DNA of 24,363 bases from JAKQHY01 sp034429475 (GCA_034429475.1 DAOUGD010000309.1:1-24363), one strand, 5' to 3'. Shown: positions 13,301 through 21,165, counted from the first letter of the stretch. Program-made: numbers and translations. Notes: generated from the letters alone by a model not told the origin.

Positions 13301-16153
13301 CTACCCGGCTCGGCTCGATCGGTTCATAAATGCCTTCCACAATTCCGCCGCCACGGAAGGCAACAGAATCAGCGGAACCATAACGCCCCACTCGCGCAAC
13401 GTGATCGGCGTCGTATTGAAAATCTCGTTTACCGCCGGAATCGGGATGTAAACCACGAGCAAGAGCATGAAAACCGAGAACGCAATAGCGTACTGCATAA
13501 ACTTGTTCGTGAACAGACCCAACTTGAGCAGCGGGTAACGTTCGGAACGAGACGTGTAAGCCCGAAGCAGTTCCGACATCACCAAGGTGACAAAGGCCAT
13601 CGTTTGTGCGGTGATGGTAGCATCGGTATGCTCAGTTTGCGCGAAATACTTAAGGCCAAGCCAGTAGGCAGTCAGCACGGCGGAGGTGATGGCAAAGGTC
13701 TGAATGACGACCCCCCAGACCATCTCCCGGTTAATGACTGGCTCATCAGGGGGGCGCGGCGGGCGTTGCATGAGGTCGGGATCGCCCTTTTCCAGGCCCA
13801 AGGCCAGCGCGGGCGCGCCATCGCTCAACAGGTTGAGCCACAACAACTGGATCGCCGTCAAAGGCGGCGCCCAGCCGAATAAGGTCGCCAGGAACAGAAT
13901 CATGATCTCCGACACGTTGCAGGAGAGCAGGAAGTACACGAACTTGCGGATGTTGGAGTAAATCACGCGGCCCTGCTCAATGGCGCTGACGATGGAGACG
14001 TAGTTGTCGTCCGTAAGAACCATGTCCGCCGTCTGCTTCGTCACGTCGGTGCCGGTGATGCCCATCGCCACGCCGATGTCGGCTTGCTTCAGGGCGGGGG
14101 CGTCGTTGACGCCGTCGCCCGTCATCGCCACGATATTGTTGCGGTCACGCAAGGCAGCGACGATGCGCATCTTGTGATTCGGCGACACGCGGGCGAAAAC
14201 GTCGGTGTTGTCCACGTGCTCGCGCAAGGTCTCGTCACTCATCGCCTCAAGTTCAGCGCCGGAGATCACTTCGTGGCCCTCGCGCAAAATGCCGATCTCG
14301 CGCGCAATCGCGGCGGCGGTATCGGCGTAGTCGCCGGTCACCATGATGGTGCGCAGCCCGGCCCCCACAGCTTTCTGCACGGCCGGCAATACTTCGCGGC
14401 GCGCGGGGTCAATCATCCCCATCAAGCCCGCGAAGATCAAGTCAACCTCGACCTCGGCAGGTTTCGGCTCGTCAGGGACTGCGGACAGTGGGCGATAGGC
14501 CACCGCCAAAACGCGCAGGGCCTGCGAGGCTAACCCCTTGTTGGCGGCCAAAATCTCGGCGCGCAGCGCGTCAGTCAAGGCCACTGGCCCCGCCTCGGTC
14601 AACATCTGGCTGCACTGCGCCAACACGAGGTCCGGCGCGCCCTTGACCACGGCGATGTAGTTGTTCGTCCCACCCCCCGGCAACGGGCTGAGGTTTTCTT
14701 TGCTCGCCGATTCCAGATCGTGGATGGTACACATCCGCTTGCGATCCGCGTCGAAGGGAATCTCATTCACACGGGGATATTGACCTTCGAGTTTTTCGCG
14801 CCAGTAGCCCACTTTGGCCGCCGCGACCACCATCGCGCCTTCAGTGGGATCGCCTACCATCCGGTAGTCGGTATCGGTATTTTTTTCCAGGATAGCATCG
14901 TTACACAACGCGCCCCCCCACACCGTCGTCCGCAAGGCGATGTGGTCATCCAGGCTTTGCAGTTCTGCGCCGTTCAGTTTGAACACACCATCGGGATTGT
15001 AACCCCGCCCGGTGATTGCGAATGACTTCCCATCCGCCCAAACCTGGGTGGCCGTCATCTGATTCTGCGTTAACGTGCCCGTCTTATCGGAGCAAATCAC
15101 CGTCGCCGCGCCCAGCGTCTCCACAGCGGGGAGCTTGCGGATGAGCGCGTGGCGCTTGACCATCTCTTGCATGCCCAACGCCAGACAAATGGTCACAACG
15201 GCGGCCAGCCCTTCAGGGACGGCCGCAATCGCCAGACTGACGGCGAGCATGAAGAAGTCCTTGAGTTCCACCCATTGAACTTGCCCCTCGACAATCAGAG
15301 AGCCATCAATTAGCCCGCGCACCACCGCCACGACGAAGACTAAGCCACACACGATCAAGCTGCCAATACCGAGGGTTTTGCCCAATTGATCCAGCTTCTT
15401 TTGGAGCGGGGTGTCTTCGTCTTCGACCGATTGAATCATTTCAGCAATCTGGCCGATGGTGGTCTTCATCCCCGTGGAAACGACGACACCTTGACCACGT
15501 CCATACGTGATGGTAGTGCTCATGAAGGCCATGTTGTGTTGATCGCCCAGCCCGGCATCTTCAGGCAGGGTGCGATCCGCGGCCTTGTTCACCGGCACCG
15601 ATTCCCCGGTCAGCGACGCCTCTTCCGCCTTGAGGTTGATGCTTTGTGTCAACCGCAAATCGGCCGGGACGATGCTGCCCGCTTCCAGAATGACGATGTC
15701 GCCGGGAACCAATTCGCGCGCGGGCACCACCACCCGGCTCCCCTCGCGGATGACATGGGCGTCCGGCGCAGCCATCTTCTTGAGCGCAGCCAACGCCTCT
15801 TCCGCTTTGCTGTCCTGGATAATGCCAATGGTGGCGTTGAGGATCACGATGGCGATAATCGCCCCGGACTCCACGAACTCGATAATTTCCCCGGACTCTC
15901 GATATTCGCTGATACCCAGAATAAACGAGATAATTGCCGAAGCAATCAAGATGAGAACGATGAAGTCGGTTAGTTGTTCCCACAACCGTTCCAAAAACGT
16001 CGGGGGTTTCTTCTCCTCCAATTCGTTGAAACCGTGAGTTTCCAACCGCTTCTTCGCCTCAGCCGTCGTCAAACCGTTCCGAACGTCTGTCGTCAACTTC
16101 TGAACGGCCGTCTCAACACTGAGTGCGTGCCACTTTCCAGCTGTTTCGCTCAT
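13301..16153 (-). CDS. P-type Ca2+-transporting ATPase (P2A, SERCA/PMR1-like)
   Basis: This 950-residue pump exports calcium (possibly manganese) at the cost of ATP. The N-terminal cation-ATPase domain (about 5-75) begins with WHALSVETAVQKL. TGES of the actuator domain is at 182-185. The phosphorylated Asp356 lies in DKTGTLT. GDGVND of the hinge is at 679-684. The M4 motif AAVPEGLA (about 315) is that of Ca2+ pumps, and the C-terminal domain has a further six helices (MILFLATLFGWAPPLTAIQL, QLLWLNLLSDGAPALALG). All key residues are intact and the length is usual. GGAGGAGG lies 5-12 nt before the start. It is convergent with the LysW-like gene and divergent from the IclR-PPOX regulator; no regulatory link is evident. 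Confidence 0.95.
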   Translation of the reverse strand: MSETAGKWHALSVETAVQKLTTDVRNGLTTAEAKKRLETHGFNELEEKKPPTFLERLWEQLTDFIVLILIASAIISFILGISEYRESGEIIEFVESGAIIAIVILNATIGIIQDSKAEEALAALKKMAAPDAHVIREGSRVVVPARELVPGDIVILEAGSIVPADLRLTQSINLKAEEASLTGESVPVNKAADRTLPEDAGLGDQHNMAFMSTTITYGRGQGVVVSTGMKTTIGQIAEMIQSVEDEDTPLQKKLDQLGKTLGIGSLIVCGLVFVVAVVRGLIDGSLIVEGQVQWVELKDFFMLAVSLAIAAVPEGLAAVVTICLALGMQEMVKRHALIRKLPAVETLGAATVICSDKTGTLTQNQMTATQVWADGKSFAITGRGYNPDGVFKLNGAELQSLDDHIALRTTVWGGALCNDAILEKNTDTDYRMVGDPTEGAMVVAAAKVGYWREKLEGQYPRVNEIPFDADRKRMCTIHDLESASKENLSPLPGGGTNNYIAVVKGAPDLVLAQCSQMLTEAGPVALTDALRAEILAANKGLASQALRVLAVAYRPLSAVPDEPKPAEVEVDLIFAGLMGMIDPARREVLPAVQKAVGAGLRTIMVTGDYADTAAAIAREIGILREGHEVISGAELEAMSDETLREHVDNTDVFARVSPNHKMRIVAALRDRNNIVAMTGDGVNDAPALKQADIGVAMGITGTDVTKQTADMVLTDDNYVSIVSAIEQGRVIYSNIRKFVYFLLSCNVSEIMILFLATLFGWAPPLTAIQLLWLNLLSDGAPALALGLEKGDPDLMQRPPRPPDEPVINREMVWGVVIQTFAITSAVLTAYWLGLKYFAQTEHTDATITAQTMAFVTLVMSELLRAYTSRSERYPLLKLGLFTNKFMQYAIAFSVFMLLLVVYIPIPAVNEIFNTTPITLREWGVMVPLILLPSVAAELWKAFMNRSSRAG

Positions 16154-16233
16154 GCAACCTCCTCCCTCAATTAAGCTATGTAAAGATGTAATTCAAGTAA
16201 TCGTCAAGAGCCGAACTATGCCATCAAAGGTCA

Positions 16234-16261
16234 ATTTTAGCATAGTATCCCAAAGCGACAA
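16234..16261 (-). promoter_or_regulatory. Possible promoter for the Ca2+ ATPase gene
   Basis: On the minus strand TTGTCG (16256-16261) and TAAAAT (16234-16239) are 16 nt apart, leaving a leader of about 75 nt. A second candidate, TTGACG at 16199-16204 with TTTACA 17 nt on, is a poorer match at its -10 box. Confidence 0.4.
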
Positions 16262-16318
16262 ATATCGCATACCTTCTATCTCCTGAAGAATCAGCTTTTT
16301 TACCGCCTCTTTTGTGAT

Positions 16319-16346
16319 TTGACACTTCTTTCTTATCCAGTATACT
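16319..16346 (+). promoter_or_regulatory. Sigma70-type promoter for the IclR-PPOX/ABC operon
   Basis: A perfect TTGACA (16319-16324) and TATACT (16341-16346) are 16 nt apart. Transcription would start near 16353 and give a leader of only about 19 nt, with no room for a riboswitch. Confidence 0.7.
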
Positions 16347-16349
16347 GGA
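16336..16349. promoter_or_regulatory. Palindromic operator candidate over the -10 box
   Basis: TCCAGTATACTGGA is a perfect 14-bp inverted repeat centred on the -10 hexamer of the regulator's promoter. A dimeric IclR-type protein bound here would block RNA polymerase, which fits negative autoregulation of the whole operon. The assignment rests on position and symmetry only. Confidence 0.55.
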
Positions 16350-16371
16350 CATTAGTACAGCCGGATAGATA

Positions 16372-17559
16372 ATGATGGATTACCAATACCAAGTCCCCGC
16401 AACCGTGCGCACTGTGCGTATCCTGGAATTGCTAGCAACCTCGCCCGAAGGATTGACCGCCGGGCAGTTGGCCGACGCGCTGGAGATTCCCCACAGCGCG
16501 CTGCACGCTTTGCTCAACACCCTCAAAGGGCTGGATTACGTCCAGCAGGCCGGACCGCGTTATCCTTATCACCTGGGAGCGGGTGCTCGCGTCCTGCAAA
16601 CGCCCCGCCCGCTCGGCGACGCTGCCCTCATTTTCGCTTTTCAAGAGGAAGCCGCCCGCCACGCGCCGGAGGAAACCCTGGCGCTGGCAGTGCTTAACGG
16701 TGCCGACGTGCTCATTCTGGCCGAGGCGCCCTGCGCGCAGACGGTGCGCAGCGTGCTGCCTGCCGGCTACCGAGCTGCGGCGACGGAGCACCCGGCCGGG
16801 TTGGCCCTACTGGCCGGCCTCAGCGAGTCGGCGCTGGCGCGCGCCCTTCCCCAGATGAGCGGCAACCAGCCCCCCCTGCTTCAGGACGTTCGCCAACAAA
16901 CGCTGGCCCGGCGTATCCAGGAAGAAACAGCGACGTTAGCCGTGCCGATCTGCCCGGACGGACAGCACCCTGAAGCCGCGCTCATCCTGAGTATACCCGC
17001 TTTCCGCTGGAGTGAGGGAAAAGAGCAACGACACATTCACACGCTGCGCGAGATTGCCGCCCGCATTTCCTACCGCCTGGGCGCTATCACGTATTTGCCC
17101 TATGGCGTCACCCAGCCCCATCACCTGGGCAACAGCATCCCCCTGCCCGCCGCCGAGCTGGCGACCTTCTTGAACGGGCCATGGGCCGCGCGCCTGGCTT
17201 GCATCCGCCCTGATGGGACGCCCCACATCGTAACCGTGTGGTACGAGTGGGATGGTGCGACCTTCTTGATGATCGCCTGGCCCGGCTCGGCGTGGGCCGG
17301 GTATGTGGCCGCCAACCCCGCCGTCGCGCTGACGGTCGCCGAGTCGTGGCCGCCGCTGCGCCGCGTGCTGGCGCGGGGGAAGGCGCACGCACTCGCGCTG
17401 GACGCCATTCCCGGCGGACTGGACGGCCTGTATCGCCGTCTGAGCGTGCGCTACCTGGGCGCCACCGCCGAAACTGCCTCGCCGGTGTCCTATGGCGCCG
17501 GGTGGCAAGCGTTTCGGGTTGCGCCCGACGAACTGGAAGCCGAAATGGAAACGTCATGA
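16372..17559 (+). CDS. IclR-type regulator fused to a PPOX-class flavin-binding split barrel
   Basis: The 395-residue protein has three parts. Residues about 8-72 are an IclR-type winged helix (TVRTVRILELLATSPEGLTA, then LADALEIPHSALHALLNTL). Residues about 80-238 look like the IclR effector domain (SVLPAGYRAAATEHPAGLAL, IQEETATLAVPICPD). Residues about 256-392 are a pyridoxamine-5'-phosphate-oxidase-like split barrel (LATFLNGPWAARLACIRPDG, HIVTVWYEWDG, PVSYGAGWQAFRVAPDE). PPOX domains normally bind FMN, F420 or haem. The strand region that usually carries Arg/Lys for the cofactor phosphate (SxKxRN) reads SAWAGYVAANP (306-316) and is uncharged. The stop overlaps the ABC ATPase start (ATGA), so this is very likely the local regulator of the importer. 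A second ATG at codon 2 is an equal start candidate. Confidence 0.85.
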   Translation: MMDYQYQVPATVRTVRILELLATSPEGLTAGQLADALEIPHSALHALLNTLKGLDYVQQAGPRYPYHLGAGARVLQTPRPLGDAALIFAFQEEAARHAPEETLALAVLNGADVLILAEAPCAQTVRSVLPAGYRAAATEHPAGLALLAGLSESALARALPQMSGNQPPLLQDVRQQTLARRIQEETATLAVPICPDGQHPEAALILSIPAFRWSEGKEQRHIHTLREIAARISYRLGAITYLPYGVTQPHHLGNSIPLPAAELATFLNGPWAARLACIRPDGTPHIVTVWYEWDGATFLMIAWPGSAWAGYVAANPAVALTVAESWPPLRRVLARGKAHALALDAIPGGLDGLYRRLSVRYLGATAETASPVSYGAGWQAFRVAPDELEAEMETS

Positions 17560-18326
17560 ACATTTTGCTCGACAATGTCTCCAAAACCTTCACCGACGAG
17601 GCGTCGCCGCTGGCCGCGTTGGGCGCAACGTCCCTACGCATCGCCTCCGGGGAATTTGTGTGCCTGATCGGGCCAAGCGGCTGCGGTAAATCCACGTTGC
17701 TGCGCCTGCTCGCCGACCAGATTTTGCCCACCACCGGCGACGTCCAACTGGATGGACAACCGCCCGCCACCGCGCGCACCCGCAAAGCCATCGCGTGGAT
17801 GGCGCAGAATCCCGCTCTGCTGCCCTGGCAGACGGTCTGGGATAACGTGGCGCTGCCCCTGCGCGTCAACCGACAGCATCACCAGCCGGCCCCGCCGCCG
17901 GGTGAACTGCTGGAGATGGTGGGGCTGAGCGATTTCACGCAGGCCCGTCCGCCCAAACTCTCCGGCGGGATGCAGCAGCGCGTGGCCCTGGCGCGCGCGC
18001 TGGCGACTGGCGCGCCGCTTTGGTTGATGGACGAGCCGTTCGCCGCGCTGGACGAACTCACGCGCGAGACGCTGACCGACGAGGTACTGCGGCTCTGGAT
18101 GCAGTTCCACCCCACCGTGGTCTGGGTGACGCACAACATCGCCGAGGCGGTGCGCCTGGCCGACCGCGTCGTGGTGATGACGGAGCGTCCGGGGCATATC
18201 CGGGGCATCGTCGCCATCACGCGGCCTCGTCCCCGCGACGCCACCGCACCGGAGTCCGTGGCATATATTCGGGAGTTACGGAGGCTGCTGAGGGGTGAGG
18301 ATGAGACAGGAAAAAATAGGAGATAG
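17556..18326 (+). CDS. ABC importer ATP-binding protein (SsuB/TauB/ThiZ type)
   Basis: The 256-residue ATPase has Walker A GPSGCGKST (39-47), Q-loop Gln84 (WMAQNPALLPW), signature LSGGMQQR (135-142), Walker B LWLMDE (155-160) and H-loop His193 (VTHNIAEA). It belongs to the nitrate/sulfonate/taurine-type subfamily of importers, which also serves thiamine- and riboflavin-precursor uptake. The start is set by the ATGA overlap with the regulator gene; an open frame extends upstream within that gene but has no family similarity. The permease follows after 5 nt. The C-terminal tail (RGEDETGKNRR) is charged and probably flexible. Confidence 0.93.
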   Translation: MNILLDNVSKTFTDEASPLAALGATSLRIASGEFVCLIGPSGCGKSTLLRLLADQILPTTGDVQLDGQPPATARTRKAIAWMAQNPALLPWQTVWDNVALPLRVNRQHHQPAPPPGELLEMVGLSDFTQARPPKLSGGMQQRVALARALATGAPLWLMDEPFAALDELTRETLTDEVLRLWMQFHPTVVWVTHNIAEAVRLADRVVVMTERPGHIRGIVAITRPRPRDATAPESVAYIRELRRLLRGEDETGKNRR

Positions 18327-18331
18327 GGGAG

Positions 18332-19129
18332 ATGACGTTGGATATTTCGGGGTTGTTTAAGATGGCGACACCCGGCAGTCAACGGGCGGCGCTGCGGCGG
18401 GACGGGTTGTCAGTGCTGCTCATCGTGGGGGCCGCGCTGGCTCTCTGGGAAATCGTCGTGCGAGTGCGCAACGTGCCGGTGTACCTGATCCCCGCGCCCT
18501 CGGTCATCGCCGGGACGCTGTGGCAGCAGGCCGGCTATTATCTCGGCCAATCCCTGGTCACGCTGGGGGAGGCCGCCGGGGGGCTGGTGTTGGGGCTGAC
18601 GGTGGGGATTCTCGTCGCCGTGCTGGTGACGTTCTGGCGGCAGATGGAACGCGGGGTGTTGGCGCTGGCGATCCTCATCAAGACGACGCCGCTGGCCGCG
18701 ATCGCGCCGCTGCTGGTGATCTGGTTTGGCTTCGGGCCGCTGCCGAAAATCATCGTCACGGGGCTGATGACGTTCTTCCCGGTGCTGATCAACGTTCACA
18801 GCGGCCTGCACGCCGTGGATGGCGCAACGCTGGCGCTCTTCCACTCGCTGAACGCCAGCCGCCGGGAGTTATTTCGCTACGCGCAATGGCCGACGGCGCT
18901 GCCCTATCTGTTCGACGCACTCAAGGTGGTGGCGCCGCTGTCGTTGGTGGGCGCGGTGGTGGCCGAATGGGCCGGCGCCTCCGCCGGATTGGGCCGGGTG
19001 ATGTGGCTGGCCTACGCCAATTTTACGATGCCCTCCCTGTTCGCCGCTATCTTCTGCTCGGCGGTGATGGGGATCGGATTGTATTGGGCAGTCATCGTCT
19101 TAGAAAAACAGGTCATTTTTTGGAAGTGA
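18332..19129 (+). CDS. ABC importer permease (SsuC/ThiX/RibX-like)
   Basis: The 265-residue protein has about six membrane helices typical of BPD_transp_1 permeases. The first is at about 27-45 (VLLIVGAALALWEIVVRV). The EAA-type cytoplasmic loop that docks on the ATPase is LNASRRELFRYAQWPTALPY (about 173-192). VYLIPAPSVIAGTLWQ (50-65) and IKTTPLAAIAPLLVIWFGFG are hallmarks of the sulfonate/taurine/thiamine-precursor class. AGGGGAG immediately precedes the start. The next gene is 81 nt downstream past a nonamer-repeat hairpin. RibX is a candidate name from the associated binding protein, but the permease alone does not tell the substrate. Confidence 0.92.
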   Translation: MTLDISGLFKMATPGSQRAALRRDGLSVLLIVGAALALWEIVVRVRNVPVYLIPAPSVIAGTLWQQAGYYLGQSLVTLGEAAGGLVLGLTVGILVAVLVTFWRQMERGVLALAILIKTTPLAAIAPLLVIWFGFGPLPKIIVTGLMTFFPVLINVHSGLHAVDGATLALFHSLNASRRELFRYAQWPTALPYLFDALKVVAPLSLVGAVVAEWAGASAGLGRVMWLAYANFTMPSLFAAIFCSAVMGIGLYWAVIVLEKQVIFWK

Positions 19130-19136
19130 GTATCTC

Positions 19137-19193
19137 TCAACGGATTGAACGGATTAAACGGAGAAATCCGTTGGAATCCGCTCAATCCGTTGA
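19137..19193. repeat. Nonamer repeat with inverted arms between permease and binding protein
   Basis: The outer arms TCAACGGATTGA (19137-19148) and TCAATCCGTTGA (19182-19193) are perfect reverse complements, 12 bp. Between them the unit CGGATTRAA recurs at 9-bp spacing, with further inverted copies of ATCCG. The element sits inside the operon. It may shield the upstream mRNA or uncouple expression of the binding protein, which has its own good ribosome site after it. Confidence 0.8.
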
Positions 19194-19210
19194 CTAAATT
19201 TGAGGAGACT

Positions 19211-20212
19211 ATGAAAACACGCACAATAATTCATTGGTTGATGTTGGTCGCCTTGTGGTTGCCGGCCTGCCGCGCGGAGTCGGGGCCGGCCGAGAGCAAA
19301 TCGCTGGTCTTTATGGCTGGGTACATCCCCCAGGCGAATTTGCCGCTGGTAGGGGTCTACGTGGCGCAGGAGAAGGGTTTTTTTGCCGAGGAGCAGTTGA
19401 ACGTCGAAATCCAACACTCGGCCGGCAAAGAGGAGCATCTGCAACTGCTGATGGCGAACAAAATCCAGATCACGAATCAGGACGCCGCCGTGTTGTTGAA
19501 ACGCCGCGCCGACCCCGGCCTGCCGCTCGTGTCCATCGGGCTGTTGGGGCATCGAGGGCAGCAAGCGTTCGTGGCGTTGAAGGATTCCGGGATTGAGACG
19601 CTTGAGGATTGGAAGGGGCGCAAAATCGGCTACAAGGGCACGCCGCCGCCGGACCTGTTAGCGCTGCTGGACGCCGCCGGGTTGACCGAGGCCGACGTGG
19701 AACTGATCAACGTCGGTTTTGACCCGCGCGTGCTGACGGAGGGGATGGTGGAGGTATACCCGGTGTTCAAGTCCAACGAGCCGGACACGCTACGCTCGTG
19801 GGGCTACGAGTTAACGATGTGGGAAGCCGCCGACTACGGCGTGCCCACGTTGGGGTTGACTTACGTGACTACGCCCGATGTCATCAAAGAAGACCCGGAG
19901 CGCATCGAGCGGTTTATGCGGGCGGCGCTGCGCGGCATCGAATACGCCAAAGAGCATCCCGATGAGGCCATCGAGTATGTCCTGAAGTACACCGGCCCAG
20001 AGGCTGACGCCGCGCATCAAAAGTACATGCTCGAAACAGAATTGCGCGACGCTTATTCTGACCTGACCGATCAGTATGGGTTGGGCTGGCAGACGGCGGA
20101 ACAGTGGCAAGCGTTGGCCGATTCGCTGTTGAAGTACAACGCGCTGGCGCAGCCGGTGGACGTTAACGTAGTGTTTGATAACCAGTTTTTGGCGAAGATT
20201 TACGGGAAGTGA
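19211..20212 (+). CDS. Substrate-binding lipoprotein of ABC importer (NMT1/ThiY family, RibY-like)
   Basis: The 333-residue protein has a signal peptide with a lipobox (LWLPAC, Cys20), then an NMT1/THI5-like periplasmic-binding fold. The starting strand YIPQANLPLVGVYVAQEKGF, the AGKEEHLQLLMANKIQITNQ loop, FDPRVLTEGMVEVYPVFKSN, and ADYGVPTLGLTYVTTPD are those I associate with ThiY and especially the Chloroflexus-type riboflavin-binding RibY, but I cannot test this here. An upstream in-frame ATG (19145) would run through the repeat element; ATG 19211 is chosen because GAGGAG lies 5 nt before it and the signal peptide starts there. The likely cargo is a flavin or pyrimidine vitamin precursor; sulfonates are the alternative. 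It is the last gene of the operon. Confidence 0.85.
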   Translation: MKTRTIIHWLMLVALWLPACRAESGPAESKSLVFMAGYIPQANLPLVGVYVAQEKGFFAEEQLNVEIQHSAGKEEHLQLLMANKIQITNQDAAVLLKRRADPGLPLVSIGLLGHRGQQAFVALKDSGIETLEDWKGRKIGYKGTPPPDLLALLDAAGLTEADVELINVGFDPRVLTEGMVEVYPVFKSNEPDTLRSWGYELTMWEAADYGVPTLGLTYVTTPDVIKEDPERIERFMRAALRGIEYAKEHPDEAIEYVLKYTGPEADAAHQKYMLETELRDAYSDLTDQYGLGWQTAEQWQALADSLLKYNALAQPVDVNVVFDNQFLAKIYGK

Positions 20213-20225
20213 GGTATTTTTCTTT

Positions 20226-20267
20226 CGTCAAACGTCAAACGTCAAAAATGACGTTTGACGTTTGACG
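20226..20267. repeat. Perfect 19-bp hairpin of GTCAAAC heptamers, convergent gap
   Basis: CGTCAAACGTCAAACGTCA (20226-20244) and its exact complement (20249-20267) enclose the loop AAAA. Each arm has two and a half heptamers. The hairpin fills the gap between the convergent binding-protein gene and the DUF4956 gene, ending 3 bases before the latter's stop codon. No T-tract follows on either strand, so it is not a classical intrinsic terminator, though it may work with Rho or guard 3' ends. Confidence 0.85.
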
Positions 20268-20269
20268 CA

Positions 20270-21112
20270 TCAGGGCTTCTCCGTCTCCCACTGCAAGGCG
20301 ACGACCGATTTGTGGGTCAGTTGCGTGGTCAACTCAAAACGGGTGTCGTCGGCGGCGAGGCGCAGGGTGTACGCGAGTTGATAGACCGGTTCACCGTTCA
20401 CTTTCTCGTCAGGGAGCAGGCGGTAGCATTGCAGGCGAGATGTGATCTTCCGCTCCGTGAAAAGCCGCTCCACGCGCGCCAGGGTCGCCTCCGGCTGCGT
20501 GGTGCGAATCTTAAGCGCGGTAGGGCGCGCCACCCGGATCGGCGCGTGGGGTTTCATCATCAGATAATCCAGCCCTTGCGAGAAGGCCGCCACCACCACC
20601 GCCGCGCTGATCGCCAGCGCGTACAGACCCACCCCGGTCGCCATCCCTACGCCCAGCGCGATGATGAGGATGCTGGCGTCGCGGGGGTCGCCCAGCTTGT
20701 AGCGATAGCGCACCACACTCGCCGCGCCCATCAACCCGAACGCGCGCGCCAGTTGATTGCCCACAATGAGCATCATCATGGCTCCGGCCACACTAAGCAA
20801 GATGTGCGCCTGGAACAGGTCCCGCTCAAAGACCGTCAGGCGGCGGCGATAGCCTACCAACCCGCCCAACACCGCCGCCAGCAGCATCACCGGGCCGACC
20901 TCCAGCAGCGTGCGCCCGAAATTGCCGACTTCGAACAGCACGACGTCGGAAGCGGAAGTGGAATTTTCTCCTTCTTCAAGTACCGCAGTGATCGGCCATA
21001 ACCCACTCAAAGCGGTCGCCCGCGCCGGAAGGTCCAGGATCAACAGCGTCCCACAGACGCACAGCACCAGCAACCAAAACCGTAGATTTGTCCTTTTCTC
21101 GCGCATTCCCAT
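20270..21112 (-). CDS. DUF4956-type membrane protein with MgtC-like core
   Basis: The 280-residue protein has about five membrane helices: 12-28, 70-88, 103-122, 146-163 and 164-180. These are followed by a soluble C-terminal domain of about 95 residues with mixed alpha/beta character. FGLMGAASVVRYRYKLGDPR (about 125-144), followed by DASILIIALGVGMATGVGL, is the DUF4956 signature and recalls the MgtC/SapB core. Such proteins often lie beside VTC-type polyphosphate polymerase or CotH genes, but neither is present here, so the role is unknown. The C-terminal domain resembles the ACT-like tail of MgtC-type proteins. AAGGA lies 5 nt before the start. The stop lies 3 bases from the heptamer hairpin. 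Confidence 0.8.
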   Translation of the reverse strand: MGMREKRTNLRFWLLVLCVCGTLLILDLPARATALSGLWPITAVLEEGENSTSASDVVLFEVGNFGRTLLEVGPVMLLAAVLGGLVGYRRRLTVFERDLFQAHILLSVAGAMMMLIVGNQLARAFGLMGAASVVRYRYKLGDPRDASILIIALGVGMATGVGLYALAISAAVVVAAFSQGLDYLMMKPHAPIRVARPTALKIRTTQPEATLARVERLFTERKITSRLQCYRLLPDEKVNGEPVYQLAYTLRLAADDTRFELTTQLTHKSVVALQWETEKP

Positions 21113-21136
21113 TCCATCCTTTAAAACAGGGAAAGG

Positions 21137-21165
21137 TTGTATTAAATTCAGTCTAACACGATAAT
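21137..21165 (+). promoter_or_regulatory. Probable promoter for the beta-propeller lipoprotein
   Basis: TTGTAT (21137-21142) and GATAAT (21160-21165) are 17 nt apart, 71 nt before the start codon. The leader contains a short imperfect repeat (GGTAATCGCTCATTAC, 21198-21213) that shares CGCTCATTAC with the larB-larC repeat. Confidence 0.5.

Noticed and set aside
16174..16371. FMN or TPP riboswitch before the importer operon
   Set aside because: No conserved riboswitch core was found, and the mapped promoter boxes leave only about 19 nt of leader.
17238..17555. Extended N-terminus for the ABC ATPase
   Set aside because: The extension lies within the PPOX-coding region in another frame and is Arg/Gly-rich; the ATPase family starts at 17556, where ATGA overlaps the previous stop.
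19145..19210. Upstream ATG for the binding protein
   Set aside because: It would translate the nonamer repeat and put 22 residues before the signal peptide; GAGGAG supports 19211.
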